A stretch of DNA of 64,000 nt from Streptomyces vilmorinianum (GCF_005517195.1 NZ_CP040244.1:4854001-4918000); one strand, 5' to 3'. Positions 7,603-16,717 are shown, counted from the first letter of the stretch. A program made the numbers and translations. Notes: generated from the sequence alone by a model not told the origin.

Positions 7603-8695
7603 CCCTGCCGCCCCGCTCAGCTCCCCGGTCTCCATACCCGTCGCCGAGTGGATCCGCCGCGCGCCGAAGGCCGTCCTCCACGACCACCTGGACGGCGGTC
7701 TGCGCCCCGCCACCATCGTCGAACTGGCCCGGGAGTGCGGCTACACCGCGCTGCCGACCGAGGACCCGGCCGAGCTCGCGGTCTGGTTCCGGGACGCCGC
7801 CGACTCCGGTTCGCTGGAGCGGTACCTGGAGACCTTCGCCCACACGTGCGCGGTGATGCAGACCCGCGAGGCGCTGCACCGGATCGCGGCCGAGTGCGGC
7901 GAGGACCTGGCCGCGGACGGGGTCGTCTACGCCGAGATCCGTTACGCCCCCGAGCAGCACCTGGAGGGCGGGCTGAGCCTCGACGAGGTCGTCGAGGCCG
8001 TGAACGACGGCTTCCGTGAGGGCGAGCGCCGCTCCGGCGGCCGGATCACCGTGCGCGCCCTGCTCACCGGCATGCGCCACACCGACCGCTCCCTGGAGAT
8101 CGCCGAGCTCACCGTGGCCCACCGCGACCAGGGCGTGGCCGGCTTCGACATCGCCGGCGGCGAGATCGGCAACCCGCCGGCCCGCCACCTGCCCGCGTTC
8201 CAGCACCTCAAGCGGCACAACTGCCACTTCACGATCCACGCCGGCGAGGCCGTCGGCGCGGAGTCGATCCACGAGGCCGTCCAGATCTGCGGCACGGAGC
8301 GGATCGGCCACGGCGTGCGGATCACCGACGACATCGCCGAGGACGGCACGCTCGGCCACCTCGCCGCGTACGTCCGTGACAACCGGATCGCCATGGAGGT
8401 CTGCCCGACCTCCAACCTCCAGACCGGCGCGGCCAAGGACTACGCCTCGCACCCGATCGACGAGCTGCGGCGCCTCGGCTTCCGGATCACCCTCAACACG
8501 GACAACCGCCTGGTCTCGGGCACCACCATGAGCGAGGAGTTCCAGCACATGGCGGACGCCTTCGGCTACGGCCCGGAGGTCTTCCAGGAGTTCACGGTCG
8601 CCGCGCTCGACTCCGCCTTCCTGCCGCTGCCGGAGCGGCAGCGGCTGATCGACGAGGTCGTGCGCCCGGGCTACGCGGCGCTCGCCGCCCGCTAG
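7586..8695 (+). CDS. add: Adenosine deaminase
   Basis: This 369-residue metal-dependent hydrolase deaminates adenosine (and deoxyadenosine) to inosine in the cytoplasm for purine salvage. Zinc ligands are visible: HDH at residues 32-34, the later HAGE motif with the catalytic Glu, and the Asp in NTDN. GHGVRI supplies the conserved His. Length fits bacterial Add. The ATG at 7586 has no Shine-Dalgarno sequence and is probably leaderless. A GntR-type operator overlaps codons 2-6, linking its expression to the regulator and MFS transporter just upstream. Confidence 0.95.
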   Translation: MHLSDNPAAPLSSPVSIPVAEWIRRAPKAVLHDHLDGGLRPATIVELARECGYTALPTEDPAELAVWFRDAADSGSLERYLETFAHTCAVMQTREALHRIAAECGEDLAADGVVYAEIRYAPEQHLEGGLSLDEVVEAVNDGFREGERRSGGRITVRALLTGMRHTDRSLEIAELTVAHRDQGVAGFDIAGGEIGNPPARHLPAFQHLKRHNCHFTIHAGEAVGAESIHEAVQICGTERIGHGVRITDDIAEDGTLGHLAAYVRDNRIAMEVCPTSNLQTGAAKDYASHPIDELRRLGFRITLNTDNRLVSGTTMSEEFQHMADAFGYGPEVFQEFTVAALDSAFLPLPERQRLIDEVVRPGYAALAAR

Positions 8696-8704
8696 CCCAC
8701 GCGC

Positions 8705-8738
8705 CGGGCCCGGCTCGGAACCCTCCGAGCCGGGCCCG
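8705..8738. terminator. Hairpin terminator between add and the acetyltransferase gene
   Basis: Perfect 14-bp arms (CGGGCCCGGCTCGG and its complement) flank a 6-base loop. It lies between the convergent ends of add and the acetyltransferase gene and can serve both strands. There is no U tract, as is common in Streptomyces. Confidence 0.85.
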
Positions 8739-8752
8739 CGCCGCCCGCCCCC

Positions 8753-9442
8753 CTAGGCGGGTACGAGGGGCGCGCGCAGGGCCGCGGAGCGGTGCGGGGC
8801 GGCGGTGAGGCGCGCCTCGATGACGCCCCGGACCGCCGGCCACTCCTCGTCGAGGATCGAGTAGAAGGCGGTGCTGCGCACGGCGCCGTCGAGGCCTCGG
8901 GAATGGGCCCTGCGCACGCCTTCGCAGGTGGCGCCGAGCCGCTCGATGGCGGCCCGCGAGCGCAGGTTCCTGGCGTCGGCGCGCATCGAGATCCGCCGCA
9001 CTCCCCACACCTCGAAGGCGTGGCGGAGCATCAGCAGCTTGGTCTCGGTGTTGATGCCGGAGCCCTGGGCCCTGGGGGCGAGCCAGGTGTTTCCGATCTC
9101 CGCGGCGTCCGGCACCGCGGTGGCCGGATCCCCGTACGGCACACCGGGCACGGAGGGCCAGACCAGCGGCCCCTGCCAGTAGTCGAGCTCCAGGAAGCGG
9201 GTCGAGCCGACGACCTGGCCGTCGGCGGTGTCGACGACGGCGAAAGCCAGCTGCCGGCCGGCCCTCTGTTCGTCGAGGGCCCGCTCGACATAGCTCCAGG
9301 CCGTGTCCAGATCGTGGGGCACGGGCGTGAAGCCGTACGTCGTACGGTCCTGTCCGCCGGCGGCGGCAAGGGCCGGGGCGTGCTGCGGGGCAAGGGGCTC
9401 AAGCCGAACCGAACGGCCGGTGAGCGCAACGGGAACTGGCAC
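8753..9442 (-). CDS. GNAT-family N-acetyltransferase
   Basis: This 229-residue protein has RimJ/RimL-type organisation. The N-terminal strand is VRLEPLAPQHAPAL, followed by LAFAVVDTADGQVVGSTRFLELDY in the middle and INTETKLLMLRHAFEVWGVRRISMRADARNLRSRAAIERLGA as acetyl-CoA and C-terminal signature. The start is a GTG at 9442 with AAGG nearby. The substrate is unknown. It is convergent with add and separated from it by the strong hairpin. The 190 bp upstream (9443-9632) contain an AT-richer patch around 9530-9560 that could be its promoter, but no clear consensus was assigned. Confidence 0.85.
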   Translation of the reverse strand: MPVPVALTGRSVRLEPLAPQHAPALAAAGGQDRTTYGFTPVPHDLDTAWSYVERALDEQRAGRQLAFAVVDTADGQVVGSTRFLELDYWQGPLVWPSVPGVPYGDPATAVPDAAEIGNTWLAPRAQGSGINTETKLLMLRHAFEVWGVRRISMRADARNLRSRAAIERLGATCEGVRRAHSRGLDGAVRSTAFYSILDEEWPAVRGVIEARLTAAPHRSAALRAPLVPA

Positions 9443-9632
9443 GGGGCCTTCGGTCCTTCTGCGAGGGGTGTGCTGCCTTTCTCACCGCGCCAGTGATCGC
9501 GATGTGAAGGCGGTGGCACAGTATCTGTCCCATCGCGGACGGATTGGGGAAAGAAAAGGTAAAGGCCAGCAGGCAGTCGGGTGAAGCCGAGCCCCTCGCC
9601 CCGGGGCCCGCGATTCACGATCGGGAAGGCGT

Positions 9633-11420
9633 CTACGAGCCCACGGTCCCTCGCACGACGGGCAGCTCCAGCGTCCCCGTCTCCTCGGGTCCGCCGACGA
9701 CCGTCACCGTCTTGATCCCGCGGTTGCCGGTGTACGCCGTGTCGCTCGCGGCGATCACGAACTCCAGGCGGTGGCCCGTCTCGTAGCGGTGCACGATCCC
9801 TGGCAGCTCCACCGTGAAGGGCCGGGTGACATCCGGCACCCGCACCGGGGCGACGAGCCGGTTGACCAGCGTCTTCTTCCCGTCCGGCGCGATGTCGTAG
9901 ACCTTGGCGAAGAGCACCAGCTTGTCGGCGGCGTCGCCGGAGTCCTGGACCCGCTCGGTCTGCGGGGAGACGACCCGGAGCGTCGCCTTCGGGGCGCCGA
10001 CGAGGTCGACGGGGGCGGTGAGCGGGGCGCTGGTCCAGCCGAGAAAGGTGCCCTTGATGTCGTACGGCTGGGGGTCGGGCAGGCCGATCATTCCGGCGAG
10101 CGAGGACTCCGAGTGGCTCGTCGGGACGAGCCAGTTGCTGTACGCGCGCGAACCCCGGGCGACCTTGGCCCGGTTGTCGACGAGCTTGCCGTCCCCGGAG
10201 AGGTAGAGCTTCTGGCTGAGGGCCGGGACCGTGGCCGCGGTGCCGTAGCCGCTCTGCCAGGCGCGGTAGTAGGCGAACTCCGGGCCGGTGTCGGTGCTCC
10301 GGTCTCCGCCCAGGTACCGGTCGAACCAGGCGAGGACGCGCTGTCCGACGTAGCTGGTCTCCAGATTTCCCCGGCCGAGGTCGAGCTCGCCGGCGACGGG
10401 GTCGGAGATGCCTCCGCTGTGTCCCCAGGACTGCCAGATCATCTTGGTCTCGACGCCCCGCTCCTGGAGCTTCTCGTAGGTGTCCTGGGCCTCGTTGAGG
10501 TTGAAGAGGCTGTCGGACTGGCCCTGGACGATCAGGGTCGGTGCCGTGACCCGGTCGAGGTACGAGGCCGGGGACACGCTCCGGGCGAAGTCGAGCATCT
10601 TCTCCGTCTCGGCCTGCGGGTAGCGGCCGGAGTTGAGCAGCCGGACGGTCTCGCAGGCGTCGGTGACGAAGTGCAGACAGCCGAGGCTGTTGATCCGGGT
10701 GGGGTCGAGGGAGGGGACGAGCAGCGGCTGCCCCTCCCCCATGAGGTAGAAGCCGTTGGCCCACTGCCATTTGAAGACGCCGGGGGTGGCGCGGTCGGCG
10801 CCGTTGGGGGCGAGCGAGTAGGCGAGGTCGTTCCAGGTGATGAGCGGGACGAGGGCGTCGAGCCGGGGATCGACGGAGGCGGTGGCGAGCTGGATGGCGC
10901 CTCCGTAGGAGCCGCCGATCATGCCGACGCGCGGGTCGCCCGTACGGTCCTGGGTGACGAAGTCGGCGCGGGTGCCGTCGTCGGCGGCGCGGGTCCCGCC
11001 GAGGAAGTCGACGAGCCGGGAGGCGGCCTGTCCGTCGATCCGCGGGTCGTCGAGGGAGATCAGGCAGCCGGACTTCCCGAAGCCGAGCCCGGAGTAGACG
11101 AGAGAGACGTACCCCCGCGCGGCGAAGGCCTTCCCGATGGCGTCGGTGGACCCGTCCGCCTTGCTGCCGCCGAAGCCGTTGGTGGCGAGCACGGCGGGCG
11201 CGGGGTGTGCGGCGTCCACCCCGGCCGGCCGGTAGAGATCGGCGTCGACCGCGCAGGTGCGCCCGCCCGCCTCGACGGTGAACCGCAGCGGGGTGACGGT
11301 GTACGGGGCGGGTTCGGAGCCGTACACCGGCCCCGCGAGGGCGAGTGGTGCAGCCAGCGCCGTACTCGCGGCAAGGGCGAGAAGTCTCCGGGACAGGGGC
11401 AGCGCACGGGACACGGACAC
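9633..11420 (-). CDS. Secreted S15-family Xaa-Pro dipeptidyl-peptidase/CocE-type hydrolase
   Basis: This protein of about 595 residues has a signal peptide (SRRLLALAASTALAAPLALAG), followed by an alpha/beta-hydrolase domain and a C-terminal jelly-roll. The nucleophile elbow GGSYGG is in MIGGSYGGAIQLATASVDPRLDALVP. The Asp and His are probably in IVQGQSDSLFNLNEA and SWGHSGG. The C-terminal LVLFAKVYDI...VHRYETGHRLEFVIAASD matches the X-Pro dipeptidyl-peptidase C-terminal domain. GTGs at 11420 and 11414 both follow GGAGG; the frame stays open to 11498. It should cleave Xaa-Pro dipeptides or ester/acyl substrates outside the cell. Confidence 0.85.
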   Translation of the reverse strand: MSVSRALPLSRRLLALAASTALAAPLALAGPVYGSEPAPYTVTPLRFTVEAGGRTCAVDADLYRPAGVDAAHPAPAVLATNGFGGSKADGSTDAIGKAFAARGYVSLVYSGLGFGKSGCLISLDDPRIDGQAASRLVDFLGGTRAADDGTRADFVTQDRTGDPRVGMIGGSYGGAIQLATASVDPRLDALVPLITWNDLAYSLAPNGADRATPGVFKWQWANGFYLMGEGQPLLVPSLDPTRINSLGCLHFVTDACETVRLLNSGRYPQAETEKMLDFARSVSPASYLDRVTAPTLIVQGQSDSLFNLNEAQDTYEKLQERGVETKMIWQSWGHSGGISDPVAGELDLGRGNLETSYVGQRVLAWFDRYLGGDRSTDTGPEFAYYRAWQSGYGTAATVPALSQKLYLSGDGKLVDNRAKVARGSRAYSNWLVPTSHSESSLAGMIGLPDPQPYDIKGTFLGWTSAPLTAPVDLVGAPKATLRVVSPQTERVQDSGDAADKLVLFAKVYDIAPDGKKTLVNRLVAPVRVPDVTRPFTVELPGIVHRYETGHRLEFVIAASDTAYTGNRGIKTVTVVGGPEETGTLELPVVRGTVGS

Positions 11421-11439
11421 GGGGCCTCCACACTGAGGA

Positions 11440-11453
11440 TTACCGACTGGTAA
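11440..11453. promoter_or_regulatory. TetR-like palindrome before the S15 peptidase gene
   Basis: TTACC-GACT-GGTAA is a perfect 5-bp inverted repeat with a 4-base centre, 20-30 bp upstream of the S15 gene start. Its shape resembles TetR-family operators of the TTAC...GTAA type. No adjacent regulator gene exists to assign it to. Confidence 0.45.
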
Positions 11454-11475
11454 GTACCGAGCCGGGCCCATCGTG

Positions 11476-11487
11476 TGACACGTGTCA
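11476..11487. promoter_or_regulatory. Perfect 12-bp palindrome in the S15 peptidase promoter region
   Basis: TGACACGTGTCA is self-complementary and lies 23 bp upstream of the TTACC palindrome, between the S15 gene and the end of the S66 gene. It is a candidate operator; its binding protein is unknown. Confidence 0.4.
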
Positions 11488-11551
11488 GACCGCGTCAACG
11501 CGCCTGACAGGGGTTATTGACGGAGATTCAGTGAAGGTCCGGTGGCCCGCT

Positions 11552-12484
11552 TCAGGCGAGCGCCGGAACGTCCAGCGTGAGTGTGGCGGACTCCGCGTCC
11601 AGGACGCCCGGCACCCCCAGCGGGAAGGTCAGCGCGGTCTCGCTGTGGCCGAAGCCCATCTCCTCCACCACCGGGACGCCGAGGCCGCCCAGCCGGTCGG
11701 CGAGCACCGCCCGGACCTCGTCGTACGGACCGCACTCCTCCCACGAGCCGAGGCCGATGCCCGCGACCCCGTCCAGCCATCCGGAGCGCAGCAGTTGGGT
11801 GAGGATGCGATCCAGGCGGTACGGCTCCTCCCCCACGTCCTCCAGGAGCAGCAGGCCCCCGCGGGCCGAGGGGCGGGCGTGCGGGGTGGCGAGATCGGCG
11901 GCGAGGAGGCTGACGCAGCCGCCGAGGGTGACACCGCGGGCCCGGCCGCCGACGAGGGTCCGGGCGCTCTCCAGGCCGAGGGTGCGGACGGAGTCGGGCT
12001 CGAAGAGGGTGGCCCGCAGGGACTCCTGGGTGCGGGGGTCCTTGAGGAAGGTGCCCGCCGCGACCATCGGCCCGTGCAGGGTGGCGAGGCCCGTGCGGAC
12101 GGCGAACGCCTCGTGCAGGGCGGTGATGTCGCTGTAGCCGACGAACACCTTGGGTCCCGCGGCCCGGATCGCCGGCCAGTCGAGCAGGTCCACCATCCGC
12201 TGGACCCCGTAGCCGCCCCGGGCGCAGATCACCGCGGAGACGGCGGGGTCGCACCAGGCCTCCTGAAGGTCACGGGCGCGGGCCTCGTCCGTACCGGCGA
12301 CATAGTCCAACCCGGGGTGGACGTCGAGGACATGGGGCGCCACGACCGGTTCCAGGTCCCAGCCGCGCAGGACGTCGAGGCCGGCCGTGAGCCGCTCCTC
12401 CGGGACCGGCCCGCTGGGTGCGACGACGGCGACCCGGGAGCCGGGGCGCAGTCGCGGGGGCCGGGTCAGCGCGGTCACCGTCAC
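11552..12484 (-). CDS. LD-carboxypeptidase (peptidase family S66)
   Basis: This 310-residue cytoplasmic serine peptidase is related to E. coli LdcA, which removes the terminal D-Ala from murein tetrapeptides (and to MccF-type members). The Ser-Glu-His triad is recognisable: Ser118 in GYSDIT, Glu215 in LLEDVGEEPYRLDR and His280 in GFGHSE. The GTG start at 12484 overlaps the stop of the upstream S9 peptidase gene by 4 bp (GTGA). It is the last gene of a four-peptidase operon that also includes a D-aminopeptidase-type M55 protein, which favours a role with D-amino-acid-containing peptides. Confidence 0.9.
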   Translation of the reverse strand: MTVTALTRPPRLRPGSRVAVVAPSGPVPEERLTAGLDVLRGWDLEPVVAPHVLDVHPGLDYVAGTDEARARDLQEAWCDPAVSAVICARGGYGVQRMVDLLDWPAIRAAGPKVFVGYSDITALHEAFAVRTGLATLHGPMVAAGTFLKDPRTQESLRATLFEPDSVRTLGLESARTLVGGRARGVTLGGCVSLLAADLATPHARPSARGGLLLLEDVGEEPYRLDRILTQLLRSGWLDGVAGIGLGSWEECGPYDEVRAVLADRLGGLGVPVVEEMGFGHSETALTFPLGVPGVLDAESATLTLDVPALA

Positions 12485-14466
12485 TTCTTCAGCTCCAGCT
12501 GGGGGACGTCGGGCCGGGCGATGCCGAAGGTCTGTGCGTACAGGGAGAGTTCGGCCTCGAGGGCGCGGATCATCGTCTCGGCCCGCCGGAAGCCGTGGCT
12601 CTCGCCCTCGAAGGCGATGGAGGCGTGCGGGATCCCCCGCCCCGCCATCCGCGCCAGGAACCGCTCGCTCTGCGCCGGCGGGCAGATCGGGTCGTCGAGC
12701 CCCTGGAGCAGCAGGAAGGGGACGGAGATCCGCTCGACGTGGTCCAGCGGCGAGCGCTCCTGGTAGCGGGCGGGCACCTCGGCGAGGGGGCCGATGAGCG
12801 ACTCCAGGTACTGGGACTCGAAGTCGTGGGTCTCGTCGGTGGCCCAGCCCATCAGGTCGAGGATGGGGTAGATGATCGTGCCGCAGGTGTACACCTCGGA
12901 GGTGACGAGGGAGGCGGCGGTGGTCCAGCCGCCCGCGCTCCCGCCCCGGATGGCCAGCCGCGCCGGGTCGGCGGTGCCCTCGGCGGCGAGCGCCTCGGCG
13001 ACGGCGGCGCAGTCCTCGACGTCGACCACGCCCCACTGCTCGCGCAGCCGTTCGCGGTACTCCCGCCCGTAGCCGGTGGAGCCGCCGTAGTTGACCTCGG
13101 CGACGCCGATCCCCCGGGAGGTGAAGTAGGCGATCTCCAGATCGAGGACGAGCGGGGCGTGTCCGGTCGGCCCGCCGTGCGCCCACACCACGTAGGGCGG
13201 CAGCTCCTCGCCGGGGGCGATCCGGTCGGGGCTGTGCGGCGGGTAGACGTGGGCGTGGATCTCGCGGTTGTCGGGTCCGGTGAAGGTGCGGATCTGCGGC
13301 TCGGGGTAGTACGACGGGTCGACCGGGTCGTCGTGCGCGGAGCCGATGACCCGGGCCCTGCCGGTACGGGTGTCCAGCTCCACGACCTCGTAGGCGCTGC
13401 GCGGGCTGGCGGCGACGCCGACGACGCGGGTGCCGTGCACGGCGAGGGTGGAGGCCCACTCGGTCCAGGGGCCGGCCGCGTCCACGAGCTCGCCGCTGTC
13501 GGGGTCGAGTATCCCCAGAGCGGTGGCTCCCTTGCCGTGGATGACGGCGACGAGACCGTTGTCCAGGGGGTGGAACCAGCCGAGGCCGATCTTCCACAGC
13601 GGTCCGCCGAACTCCTCGGGCCGGGGGCACAGGGCGACCGGCTCGCCGTCGTCGCCGTGGCGGTAGAGGTTCCACCAGCCGCTGCGGTCGCTGACGTACA
13701 GGAGCTGTCCGTCGGCGCTCCAGCAGGCCTGGGGCACCGACTCCTCGGGTCCGCCGGCGACGGGTCGCGCGCCGTGGAGGGTGCCGTCGGGTGTGACGTC
13801 GGCGAGGATCACCGCGGTGCCGTCCCAGGGCATGCGGGGGTGGTCCCAGGCGATCCAGGCCGCCTGCCGTCCGTCGGGGGAGAGCCGGGGTCCGGTGACG
13901 AACCGGTGGCGGTCGTCGGAGAGTTCGCGTACGGCCCCACGGTCCCGCGCGGCCGATCCGTCCAGGGGTACGGCGGCGAGCACCCGGCGCACGTCGGTGG
14001 GGGCGGGGCCGGTGAACTCCTCCAGGACGCACCAGATCTCGCCGCGTTCGGGGTGGATCACGGGGTCGACCCAGCGCAGTCCGCCTCCGACGGCGGAGAG
14101 GGGGGTGAGCGGCCGGGGCTCGGCGGCCGGTTCCCGGTCGGGCTCGTACGCGTACAGCCGCTGGTCGGGGAAGTGGCTGAACACGACGAGCGGGCCGTCG
14201 TCCTCGCGGGCCAGGCCCGCCCAGGGCTGTCCGCCGTACTCGACGACCCGGCTGCGGACGTTCCACGGGGCGGGGAGCACCGACTCCTCGGTGCCGTCGG
14301 CCCGTCGGCGTACGAGCGCGCGCCGGCCGCCCTCGGTGGGGCGGGGCGCGGTCCACCACACCTCGTCGCCGACGACGCCGACGTACTCGGGCCGCCCGTC
14401 GTGGCGGGCGGCGAGCGCGGCGTCGATGGGGGAAGGCCAGGTCCCGTAGGCCCCCGTGGGTACCAT
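12481..14466 (-). CDS. S9-family prolyl oligopeptidase/acylaminoacyl peptidase
   Basis: This 661-residue cytoplasmic serine peptidase has an N-terminal beta-propeller-like region (repeated W/D-rich strands to about residue 400) and a C-terminal alpha/beta-hydrolase domain. The catalytic Ser510 is in GGSAGG, the Asp in GLDDP (591-592), and His624 in ESHGF. The ATG at 14466 is preceded by AAGGGGAG. Longer open frame upstream is not coding-like. It lies 11 bp after the M20 gene and overlaps the S66 gene, so the genes are co-translated. Peptides are the expected substrates. Confidence 0.92.
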   Translation of the reverse strand: MVPTGAYGTWPSPIDAALAARHDGRPEYVGVVGDEVWWTAPRPTEGGRRALVRRRADGTEESVLPAPWNVRSRVVEYGGQPWAGLAREDDGPLVVFSHFPDQRLYAYEPDREPAAEPRPLTPLSAVGGGLRWVDPVIHPERGEIWCVLEEFTGPAPTDVRRVLAAVPLDGSAARDRGAVRELSDDRHRFVTGPRLSPDGRQAAWIAWDHPRMPWDGTAVILADVTPDGTLHGARPVAGGPEESVPQACWSADGQLLYVSDRSGWWNLYRHGDDGEPVALCPRPEEFGGPLWKIGLGWFHPLDNGLVAVIHGKGATALGILDPDSGELVDAAGPWTEWASTLAVHGTRVVGVAASPRSAYEVVELDTRTGRARVIGSAHDDPVDPSYYPEPQIRTFTGPDNREIHAHVYPPHSPDRIAPGEELPPYVVWAHGGPTGHAPLVLDLEIAYFTSRGIGVAEVNYGGSTGYGREYRERLREQWGVVDVEDCAAVAEALAAEGTADPARLAIRGGSAGGWTTAASLVTSEVYTCGTIIYPILDLMGWATDETHDFESQYLESLIGPLAEVPARYQERSPLDHVERISVPFLLLQGLDDPICPPAQSERFLARMAGRGIPHASIAFEGESHGFRRAETMIRALEAELSLYAQTFGIARPDVPQLELKK

Positions 14467-14477
14467 GTCGACTCCCC

Positions 14478-15803
14478 TTACGCGGACTTCAGATAGTGGT
14501 CGAGGACGCGGACGCCGAAGTGCAGGGCGTCGACGGGGACGCGCTCGTCGACTCCGTGGAAGAGCGCGCCGTAGTCGAGGTCCGGGGGCAGCCTCAGCGG
14601 TGAGAAGCCGTAGCCGGTGATGCCGAGCCGGGAGAACTGCTTGGCGTCGGTGCCGCCGGACATGGCGAACGGGACGACGTGTCCGTCCGGGTCGAAGTGC
14701 TCGACGGCGGCGCGCAGCTTGGCGAAGGTGGGCGAGTCGACCGGGGCCTCCAGCGGGACCTCGCGGTGGTGGAACTCCCATGCCACGTCCGGTCCGGTGA
14801 GCCGGTCCATCGTCTCGGCGAACTCCTCCTCGCCGCCCGCCAGCATCCGGCCGTCGACGTACGCGACGGCGTGCCCGGGGATGACGTTGACCTTGTAACC
14901 GGCCTCCAGCATGGTCGGGTTGGCGCTGTTGCGCACGGTCGGCTCGACCAGCGCGGCGGCCGGGCCGAGCTTCTCCAGGAGCTGGTCGACGTCGAAGCCG
15001 TCGGCGCTCACGTCGGTCTCGATGCCGTACAGGGCGGCCAGTTCGGTGAGTGCGGCGCGTACGGTCGGGGTGAGGCGGACGGGCCAGGGGTGGGCGCCGA
15101 TGCGGGCCACGGCGGCGGCGAGCCGGGTGACCGCGTTGGCCGTGTTCACCTTGGAGCCGTGTCCGGCTGTGCCGTGGGCGGTGAGCTTGACCCAGGCGGT
15201 GCCGCGCTCGCCGGCGGCGATCGGGTAGAGCGTCATGCCGGGGGCCGGGTGGAAGCTGAACGCCCCGGATTCGCTGATGCCCTCGGTGCAGCCCTCGAAG
15301 AGCCCGGGGTGGTGGCCGGCGAGGAAGCCCGAGCCGTCCTCGGCGCTGGCCTCCTCGTCGGCGGTGTAGGCGAGGACGATGTCGCGGCGCGGCCGGATGC
15401 CCCGGCGGGCCCAGGAACGGACGACGGCGAGGACCATCGCGTCCATGTTCTTCATGTCGACGGCGCCGCGCCCCCAGACCACTCCGTCGCGGACCTCGCC
15501 GGAGAAGGGGTGGACGGCCCAGTCGGCGGGCTCGGCGGGGACGACGTCCAGATGGCCGTGGACGAGCAGGGCGTCGGCGGAGGGGTCGGTGCCCTCGATG
15601 CGCGCCACCACGTTGGTGCGGCCGGGAGTCCGTTCGAGGAGGGCGGGTTCGAGTCCGACGGCCGCGAGGCGTTCGGCGACGTACTCGGCCGCGGGCCGTT
15701 CCCGGCAGTCTCCGCCGCCCCTGTTGGTCGTGTCGATCCGGATCAGCTCGGAGGTGAAGGTCACCACCTCGTCGAGCGCCGTGCTGTCCACGTCGTCAGC
15801 CAT
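14478..15803 (-). CDS. M20-family metallopeptidase (dipeptidase/deacylase)
   Basis: This 441-residue zinc peptidase belongs to the M20/M25/M40 group. The metal-binding and catalytic signatures are present: VHGHLDVVPA (about residue 82), WGRGAVDMKNMD (about 112), TADEEASAEDGSGF (about 150) and the C-terminal GGTDAKQF. A bacterial exopeptidase dimerisation domain occupies the middle. The length is normal for M20 dipeptidases. Its ATG overlaps the end of the M55 gene by 8 bp. Confidence 0.92.
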   Translation of the reverse strand: MADDVDSTALDEVVTFTSELIRIDTTNRGGGDCRERPAAEYVAERLAAVGLEPALLERTPGRTNVVARIEGTDPSADALLVHGHLDVVPAEPADWAVHPFSGEVRDGVVWGRGAVDMKNMDAMVLAVVRSWARRGIRPRRDIVLAYTADEEASAEDGSGFLAGHHPGLFEGCTEGISESGAFSFHPAPGMTLYPIAAGERGTAWVKLTAHGTAGHGSKVNTANAVTRLAAAVARIGAHPWPVRLTPTVRAALTELAALYGIETDVSADGFDVDQLLEKLGPAAALVEPTVRNSANPTMLEAGYKVNVIPGHAVAYVDGRMLAGGEEEFAETMDRLTGPDVAWEFHHREVPLEAPVDSPTFAKLRAAVEHFDPDGHVVPFAMSGGTDAKQFSRLGITGYGFSPLRLPPDLDYGALFHGVDERVPVDALHFGVRVLDHYLKSA

Positions 15804-16629
15804 ACTGCTCCTCCACCGCGGCCGAGACGATGGTCGTGACCGCCTTGAACGTGCGAATGCCCTCGTACATCGTCTCGCTGGTGTACGCGACCCGGCGCTC
15901 GCCGCTCCGCGCCACGCCGGGCACGACCGTGGCGGCCGCCCCCAGATGATCGGCGTCGAACTCCAGCTCGACCGTGAAGGGCCCGCCCCGCGCCGGCTCG
16001 TGCCGTACGGCGAGGGCGGCCGCCGCCTTCGCGGCGGCCCGGATCTCGCTCGCCGTACGCTTCGGGGTCCGGCACACCGCCGCGTACCGCGAGACGTGGT
16101 CCTTGACCGCGACCTTGAGCGCCCCGGGCGCGTATCCGAGGGCGTCCTCGCAGGTCAGGTCGTCGCCGGTGACGAGCACGACGGGCACTCCGTACTCCGC
16201 CACGACACGGGCGTTCAGCAGGCCCTCGCTCGCCCGCTCGCCGTTCAGCCAGACGCCGGTGAGGGAGTTGGCGAGGTAGGTGTGCGCGAGGACGCCCTCG
16301 GCTCCCGCGCCCGTGTGGTAGCCGACGAAGGCGATGCCGTCGACGTCGCCGTGCTGCACGCCCTCCACCATGGAGAGGGACTTGTGGCGGCCGGTGAGCA
16401 TCTCGGCCCGCTCGTCGAGCTGTTCGAGGAGCAGGTTCCGCATCGACCAGTGCGCCTCGTTGATCAGCACCTCGTCGGCGCCGCCGTCGAAGAAGCCGAG
16501 GACCGCCGCGTTCACGTCGGAGGTGAACATGGACCGGCAGCGCTCCCACTGGGGGGTGCCGGGCAGCACATCGGCGGGCCAGGTGACGCCGGTGGCGCCT
16601 TCCATGTCGGCACTGATCAGGATCTTCAT
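15796..16629 (-). CDS. M55-family D-aminopeptidase (DppA-like)
   Basis: This 277-residue zinc aminopeptidase resembles Bacillus subtilis DppA, which releases N-terminal D-amino acids such as D-Ala. The start is recognisable as MKILISADMEGATGVT, with the conserved D-x-E metal ligands. INEAHWSMRN and IAFVGYHTGAG are also family-like. The ATG at 16629 has GGAGAGCC before it. It is the first gene of the M55-M20-S9-S66 run, whose members overlap or nearly touch. The set could recycle D-amino-acid or cell-wall peptides. That combined function is inferred. Confidence 0.92.
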   Translation of the reverse strand: MKILISADMEGATGVTWPADVLPGTPQWERCRSMFTSDVNAAVLGFFDGGADEVLINEAHWSMRNLLLEQLDERAEMLTGRHKSLSMVEGVQHGDVDGIAFVGYHTGAGAEGVLAHTYLANSLTGVWLNGERASEGLLNARVVAEYGVPVVLVTGDDLTCEDALGYAPGALKVAVKDHVSRYAAVCRTPKRTASEIRAAAKAAAALAVRHEPARGGPFTVELEFDADHLGAAATVVPGVARSGERRVAYTSETMYEGIRTFKAVTTIVSAAVEEQYG

Positions 16630-16717
16630 GGCTCTCCTGTTTCCCCGAGGCCGGGACGGTACACCCCGCGGGCGCCGACGGCTGTGGGCCAGGGCCACAT
16701 TGTGGTGCACGCCTCCC

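Noticed and set aside
9544..9786. 80-codon plus-strand frame near the end of the S15 gene
   Set aside because: It overlaps the S15 coding region antisense, lacks a recognisable family and has only weak start support.
9771..11453. 560-codon plus-strand open frame
   Set aside because: It is antisense to the S15 peptidase gene, has no ribosome site or family motif, and its composition is typical of GC-driven spurious frames.
11552..14359. 935-codon minus-strand frame that seemed to fuse the S66 protein to a long N-terminus
   Set aside because: Only the last 310 codons carry S66 sequence; the upstream part is an out-of-frame reading of the S9 gene, whose catalytic motifs are intact in another frame.
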